NCBI GenBank assembly: GCA_038253945.1
Contig: JBBSGR010000003.1
Coordinates: 62,001-126,000, forward strand
Direction of reading: 5' to 3'
DNA: 64,000 nt
Source of the DNA: JBBRYW01 sp038253945
Lineage (GTDB): Bacteria; Actinomycetota; Thermoleophilia; Gaiellales; Gaiellaceae
The notes beneath the pieces are model-generated. The model was given only the letters and a program-made list of their open reading frames with translations. It was not told where the DNA came from and made no database searches. Position numbers and translations under genes: made by a program. Position 1 is the first letter of the stretch. Each line of letters starts with the position of its first letter. Positions 60,199 through 64,000 of this stretch are shown here, piece after piece.

Positions 60199-62712
60199 TT
60201 AGCTGAGAGCGCGCGCTTCGACGCCCGAGAGAACATCTTCGATCAGAGTGCGCAAATCCCCTTCGAGGGCCGCGGACTCATCGGCGGTTCCGCCTTCCGC
60301 CCGCAGATGGAGGAGCGGCTCGTCGGGATCCGGCAGAACATGCGCCCAGCCTCGCTCGTCGAAGACCTTGATCCCGTCGAGCAGATCGACCTTCCGGCCC
60401 TTCAGCCGCTCGGTCAGGACGCGCATGACGAGACCCTTGAGCGACCACGGACACGGGAGCCGCTCGTGAACGAGCGTCCGCGCCGGGAGGTCAGCGACCA
60501 GCGCCGACAGGGGCTGCTCGACTGGGGCGAGGAGCTCCAGCAGCTTGCAGAGGCTGGCTGTCGCATCGTAGGCGGGCACGAAGTCGGGGAACACGTAGCC
60601 GCCGCTCAGCGCGGCGGCGAAGATCACACCGTCTCCGGCCGCGGCCTTGGTCAGCTCGGCCAGCGACACGGGTGTGCGCACAACCTCGAGAGCGCTCCCT
60701 TCGACGAGTCGGTCGACATGGCTCGTGACCGTGATCGGAAAAGCAAGCGTGCCGCGGCGGCCGTCCGAGGCGAGCAGGCGCAGGTAGAGAAGAAGCGTGT
60801 GCTCGACCGAGACCTCGTTGCCGGCCTCGTCGACGACGTAGAGGCGCTCGGCGGCGTTGTCGAAGACGGCGCCTAGGTCGGCCCCAATCGCGGCCACCAA
60901 TTGCTGCGCCTGGGCGATCGACTCCTCGACCGTTGCACCGGTCGGCCCGCCCCGGTGTGTCGGAAATGCGTGGGTGGCGACGGACTCGACGCCGAGCGGC
61001 CCGAGCACGAGCGGCAGTACGAAGGAGGCGGCCGAGTAACCGTAGTCAACGACGATGCGAAATCCCCGCCTGCGGATCGCGCCCGCATCGACGCTCGCCA
61101 CGAGGTCGTGTGCGTAGCTCTCCCGCACCCGGCCGGGGTACTCGACGGAGCCGACCTCGGCGTACGCGGCGCGGCGGAGCTCACGTCTCGAGACGTTCTT
61201 CTCGATCTCCTTCTGAAGGCCGGGCGTGAGCTGGATCCCCGGCTGCTCGAAGAAGCGAATGTTCACGAGCTCCGGGTCGAGCGAGCTCTTGCCGACGTGG
61301 AAGCCCGCGTCGTAACCCGTGGTCTTCAGCAGGTGGCGGTTTACAGCGGCCGGCATGACACGAAGATCGGCGACATCGACCCCCGTCGAGTTGAGACCCG
61401 TGATCATGGCGCGCTTGATCAGACGGCATGCGGACGAGGACTCGCGACTCCCGACGACCTGCGCGCCCTGCTTGAGCGCCGTCCCGAGCGCTGCGGCGAG
61501 CCGGACGACCGCTTCGGGCGTCAGGTCGACGTCGATCCGGCCGGAGACGACATCCTGCTCGAAAAGGCGGGGTGATGCTCGCGTCTCCCAGATCAGGCTC
61601 TCGTGCACTTCGGCGCCCGACTCAACCTCTTTGTGGGGATAGATGCGGACTCCCGGCATGACGACGCTCTCGGCTCCGATAGTCACCTCGTCGCCGATCG
61701 CCGCGCCGTCGAGGATGCGCACGTGGCTGCGCAGATCGCAGGAGCGACCGACGATCGCACCCTCGACGATCGCGGCGCGGCCGATGTGCGTCGACGAGTC
61801 GATCACCGAGTGCGACGTCCGAGCGCGCTCCCGAAGGGTGACGTTTGCCGACAGGACGGAGTACGCACCGACGGACGCCTCGGGCGCGATCCGGCAGTAG
61901 TTGCCGATGAACGCAGGGCCCTCGACGGCGTCGAGATCATCCACCTTGACGCTCTCCCCGAGCCAGACGTTGCCGCGGATGCGAATCCCCGGTATCGACA
62001 GCTCGACGCGGCCGTCGAGGGCGTCGAAGTTGGCCTGGCGGTACTGCTCGAGGTTGCCGATGTCCTGCCAGTAGCCCTCGCAGACGTAGCCGTACATGGG
62101 ACGACCCATCTCCAGCAGAAGCGGAAACAGCTCTTTCGAGAAGTCGAACGGCTGATCGACGGGGATGTGGCGCAACACTTCCGGTTCCAGCACGTAGATG
62201 CCCGTGTTGATCGTGTCGGAGAAGACCTGCCCCCACGAGGGTTTCTCGAGGAAACGCTCGATCCTTCCCTCGTCGTCGGTCACGACGATTCCAAACTCGA
62301 GTGGATTGGCGACCGCTTTCAGGCCGATCGTCACCGCCGCTCCCCGCTCCCGGTGGAACGCGACCAGCTTGCCCAGGTCGATGTCGGAAAGCGCGTCGCC
62401 GGAGATCACGACGAACGTGTCGTCGAGCCCGCGAGCCGCGAGCTTCACGGAGCCCGCCGTGCCGAGCGGAGTCTCCTCGACCGAGTAGTCAAGGTCGATC
62501 CCCAGCGTCTCGCCGTTGCCGAAGTAGCTGCGGATCGCTTGCGGCATGAAGGCGACCGTCACGATCACGTCCTCGAGCCCGTGCTCTTTCAGGAGCTCCA
62601 GGATGTGCTCCATGCAAGGCTTGCCGACGATCGGGACCATCGGCTTCGGCTGGTTCGAGGTGAGCGGGCGGAGCCGGGTTCCCTCGCCTCCCGCCATGAC
62701 GACCGCCTTCAC
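60199..62712 (-). CDS. Sugar nucleotidyltransferase fused to a degenerate phosphomannomutase domain
   Basis: An 837-residue fusion. Residues 1-235 form a nucleotidyltransferase (VVMAGGEGTRLRPLTSNQPK, GDALSDIDL, NTGIYVLEPEV), 250-370 a left-handed beta-helix, and about 380-820 a phosphohexomutase-like part. In that part the serine loop (TASHNP in active enzymes) reads VGSRESSSACRL and the metal loop (DGDxDR) reads DNAAERLY, so mutase activity is doubtful. The nucleotidyltransferase probably makes GDP-mannose or a related sugar. GTG 62712 overlaps the phosphatidyltransferase stop. Confidence 0.85.
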   Translation of the reverse strand: MKAVVMAGGEGTRLRPLTSNQPKPMVPIVGKPCMEHILELLKEHGLEDVIVTVAFMPQAIRSYFGNGETLGIDLDYSVEETPLGTAGSVKLAARGLDDTFVVISGDALSDIDLGKLVAFHRERGAAVTIGLKAVANPLEFGIVVTDDEGRIERFLEKPSWGQVFSDTINTGIYVLEPEVLRHIPVDQPFDFSKELFPLLLEMGRPMYGYVCEGYWQDIGNLEQYRQANFDALDGRVELSIPGIRIRGNVWLGESVKVDDLDAVEGPAFIGNYCRIAPEASVGAYSVLSANVTLRERARTSHSVIDSSTHIGRAAIVEGAIVGRSCDLRSHVRILDGAAIGDEVTIGAESVVMPGVRIYPHKEVESGAEVHESLIWETRASPRLFEQDVVSGRIDVDLTPEAVVRLAAALGTALKQGAQVVGSRESSSACRLIKRAMITGLNSTGVDVADLRVMPAAVNRHLLKTTGYDAGFHVGKSSLDPELVNIRFFEQPGIQLTPGLQKEIEKNVSRRELRRAAYAEVGSVEYPGRVRESYAHDLVASVDAGAIRRRGFRIVVDYGYSAASFVLPLVLGPLGVESVATHAFPTHRGGPTGATVEESIAQAQQLVAAIGADLGAVFDNAAERLYVVDEAGNEVSVEHTLLLYLRLLASDGRRGTLAFPITVTSHVDRLVEGSALEVVRTPVSLAELTKAAAGDGVIFAAALSGGYVFPDFVPAYDATASLCKLLELLAPVEQPLSALVADLPARTLVHERLPCPWSLKGLVMRVLTERLKGRKVDLLDGIKVFDERGWAHVLPDPDEPLLHLRAEGGTADESAALEGDLRTLIEDVLSGVEARALS

Positions 62713-63263
62713 GAGGGGCTCCCTTCCCTGCGCGCATTGGCCACGTAGGCGAGGCCCGACGCCACCGCAAGCGCGAGTCCGCTCCAGAACAGCCAGATCG
62801 GCCAGTCGGTGCCCATCCTCGTGACGAGGATGGCGCCGAGCGCCGCGTACAGCAGCCAGGTGGCGACCTTGCCGAGCAGGTTCACGCGCAGCTCGTACCC
62901 CTCGGGCATGACCACCTTGTACCCGATGATGAGCGCCGCGTCACGCGCGAGGATGACCGCGAGTGCAGCCCACGGCAGACGATCGGCCAGCCAGAGCAGG
63001 ATCACGGCGGCGTCGATCATCAGGCGATCGGCGAGCGGATCGGCGACTCGGCCAAAGCTCGACTCGACCCGCCAGCGCCGCGCAAGCCAGCCGTCGAGCT
63101 GATCGCTGACGCCGGCGATACCGAAGGCGACCGCAGCCGGCCAGCTGTGCCCGCCGTCCGCAGCGAGCAACAGCCCGCAGAAGACGGGTACGAGCGCGAG
63201 ACGCACCACTGTCAACGCGTTCGGCAGCTGGGCGAGCGGCGCAGGGACGGCGCGGGCGGCCAC
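62709..63263 (-). CDS. CDP-alcohol phosphatidyltransferase family protein
   Basis: A 184-residue membrane enzyme. The family motif D-G-x2-A-R-x8-G-x3-D-x3-D is present as LDGWLARRWRVESSFGRVAD followed by PLADR. Five or six TM helices surround it. It joins a CDP-activated lipid to an alcohol; PgsA-type phosphatidylglycerophosphate synthase is likely. GTG 63263 was chosen because GATTAT on the minus strand (63278-63273) ends nine bases upstream. The gene overlaps the next one (GTGA). Confidence 0.85.
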   Translation of the reverse strand: MAARAVPAPLAQLPNALTVVRLALVPVFCGLLLAADGGHSWPAAVAFGIAGVSDQLDGWLARRWRVESSFGRVADPLADRLMIDAAVILLWLADRLPWAALAVILARDAALIIGYKVVMPEGYELRVNLLGKVATWLLYAALGAILVTRMGTDWPIWLFWSGLALAVASGLAYVANARREGSPS

Positions 63264-63303
63264 GGAGCAAGGATAATCCCCGGCCCATGCTAGGTTCGAG
63301 GGC

Positions 63304-64000
63304 GTGGCGAAGCGCCTTTCTCTTCCAGGCTTCGTCAACGCCCACAGCCATACATTCCAGCGGGTGCTCCGCGGCTGCCTCGACGGGACCGACTTCTGGG
63401 GCTGGCGTGACGCGATGCTGGCCGAGGCCGATCGCCAGACACCCGGGCGCGTTCGTGAGAGCTACGCCGTCGCTTACGCCGAGATGCGCGCCGCGGGGTA
63501 CACGGCGGTGGGGGAGTTCCACTACCTGGGCCTGGAGGAGGCTCGGGCCGCTGTCGACGCGGCGGGCCAGGCAGGGATTGGGATCGTTCTTCTGCTGGCC
63601 GCATACGGTCGTGGCGGGCTTGCGCGCTCGCGGCAAGCCTCCCCGTACGCATACTTCGATCAGGTCGAGACGCTCCGCGGCGAGGGCATCTCCGTCGGCC
63701 TTGCCCCCCACTCCGTTCGCGCCTGCCCGCGTGGCTGGCTCGAGGAGATCGCCCGCTACGCCGAGCGCGAGGATCTGCCGCTCCATGTCCACGCCGACGA
63801 GCAGCCGCGCGAGATCGCGGAATGCCTCGCCGAGCACGGGATGCGACCGATCGAGCTCCTCGCGGAAACCGGCTGCCTCGGCCCTCGAACGACAATCGTC
63901 CACGCGACGCACGCCAACGATCGTGAGCTCGACCTCGCCGCCGAGGCGGGAGCGCGCATCTGCGCCTGCCCGACGACCGAGGCGGATCTCGGCGACGGCT
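63304..64000 (+). CDS. hutF: Formimidoylglutamate deiminase-like amidohydrolase (partial)
   Basis: The gene runs off the right edge; 232 residues are visible. The amidohydrolase metal motif is FVNAHSHTFQRVLRG; TDFWGWRDAML, AVGEFHYLG, VGLAPHSVRACPRGWLEE, LHVHADEQPREI and ETGCLGPRTTIVHATH match HutF, which deiminates N-formimino-L-glutamate in histidine breakdown. GTG 63304 lies seven bases after TAGGTT (63291-63296), a probable leaderless start. It is divergent from the phosphatidyltransferase. Confidence 0.85.
   Translation, partial: MAKRLSLPGFVNAHSHTFQRVLRGCLDGTDFWGWRDAMLAEADRQTPGRVRESYAVAYAEMRAAGYTAVGEFHYLGLEEARAAVDAAGQAGIGIVLLLAAYGRGGLARSRQASPYAYFDQVETLRGEGISVGLAPHSVRACPRGWLEEIARYAEREDLPLHVHADEQPREIAECLAEHGMRPIELLAETGCLGPRTTIVHATHANDRELDLAAEAGARICACPTTEADLGDG

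Overview
This 64 kb window is a high-GC, very gene-dense chromosomal segment, most likely from a deep-branching actinobacterium of the Thermoleophilia type (Gaiellales/Solirubrobacterales-like). The assignment is an inference from gene content and order: rimP-nusA-ylxR-infB-ylxP-rbfA-nrnA-truB-ribF-rpsO-pnp, an FHA protein next to an FtsR-type MerR regulator, MurT/GatD, RNase J together with RNase Y, and a luciferase-like flavin oxidoreductase. No rRNA, tRNA, CRISPR array, prophage or insertion sequence was seen.

Layout. 1-4.5 kb: the tail of a divergent SGNH hydrolase, then rimP-nusA-ylxR-infB behind a promoter and an apparent attenuator hairpin. 4.6-9.5 kb: an accessory insert that splits the usual infB-rbfA run; it holds a secreted zinc-protease-like protein and two tandem secreted LVIVD beta-propellers on the other strand. 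9.6-17.3 kb: ylxP, rbfA, nrnA, truB, ribF, a cytoplasmic GGT-like protein on the minus strand, rpsO and pnp with a long hairpin between them. 17.2-22.9 kb: a membrane protein, a small zincin, an M16 peptidase, dapB, dapA and RNase J. 22.9-33.9 kb: ribokinase, nucleoside hydrolase, a flavin oxidoreductase, ftsK, and a BMP-type nucleoside ABC transporter; together these look like nucleoside import and salvage. 33.9-44.6 kb: rodZ-like, cinA-thpR-recA-recX, RNase Y, a HIT gene remnant, miaB, two tandem tyrosine-phosphatase-like genes, miaA and a cysteine-less DapF.

44.6-54.6 kb: dapD and dapC (minus), hflX-dut-nudix (plus), then a minus-strand operon with an Ntn glutamine amidotransferase, MurT, GatD and a 69-residue membrane protein; next come a PHP phosphatase and an ECF sigma/zinc anti-sigma pair. 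54.7-64 kb: a secreted protein of unknown function, a VapBC toxin-antitoxin pair, small membrane proteins, apt, an FtsR-like MerR regulator, an FHA protein with a zinc ribbon, a sugar nucleotidyltransferase fused to a degenerate phosphomannomutase, a CDP-alcohol phosphatidyltransferase, and the start of a hutF-like deiminase.

Two themes run through the window. One is RNA life history: transcription (NusA), initiation (IF-2), ribosome maturation (RimP, RbfA, TruB, S15, HflX), tRNA modification (MiaA, MiaB) and decay (PNPase, RNase J, RNase Y, NrnA, ThpR). The other is cell-wall precursor supply (DapA, B, C, D, F; MurT/GatD; GDP-mannose-type sugar activation). Many genes start 6-9 nt downstream of a TANNNT-like -10 box with no ribosome-binding site, so leaderless transcription looks common. 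Most other starts overlap the preceding stop (ATGA, GTGA, TGATG, TAGTG), indicating tight operons. The most unusual items are the DapF homologue lacking both catalytic cysteines, the zinc-finger-like tail on NusA, the duplicated phosphatases with a retained junction sequence, the extra amidotransferase in the MurT/GatD operon, and the leader structures of rimP, rny and pnp.
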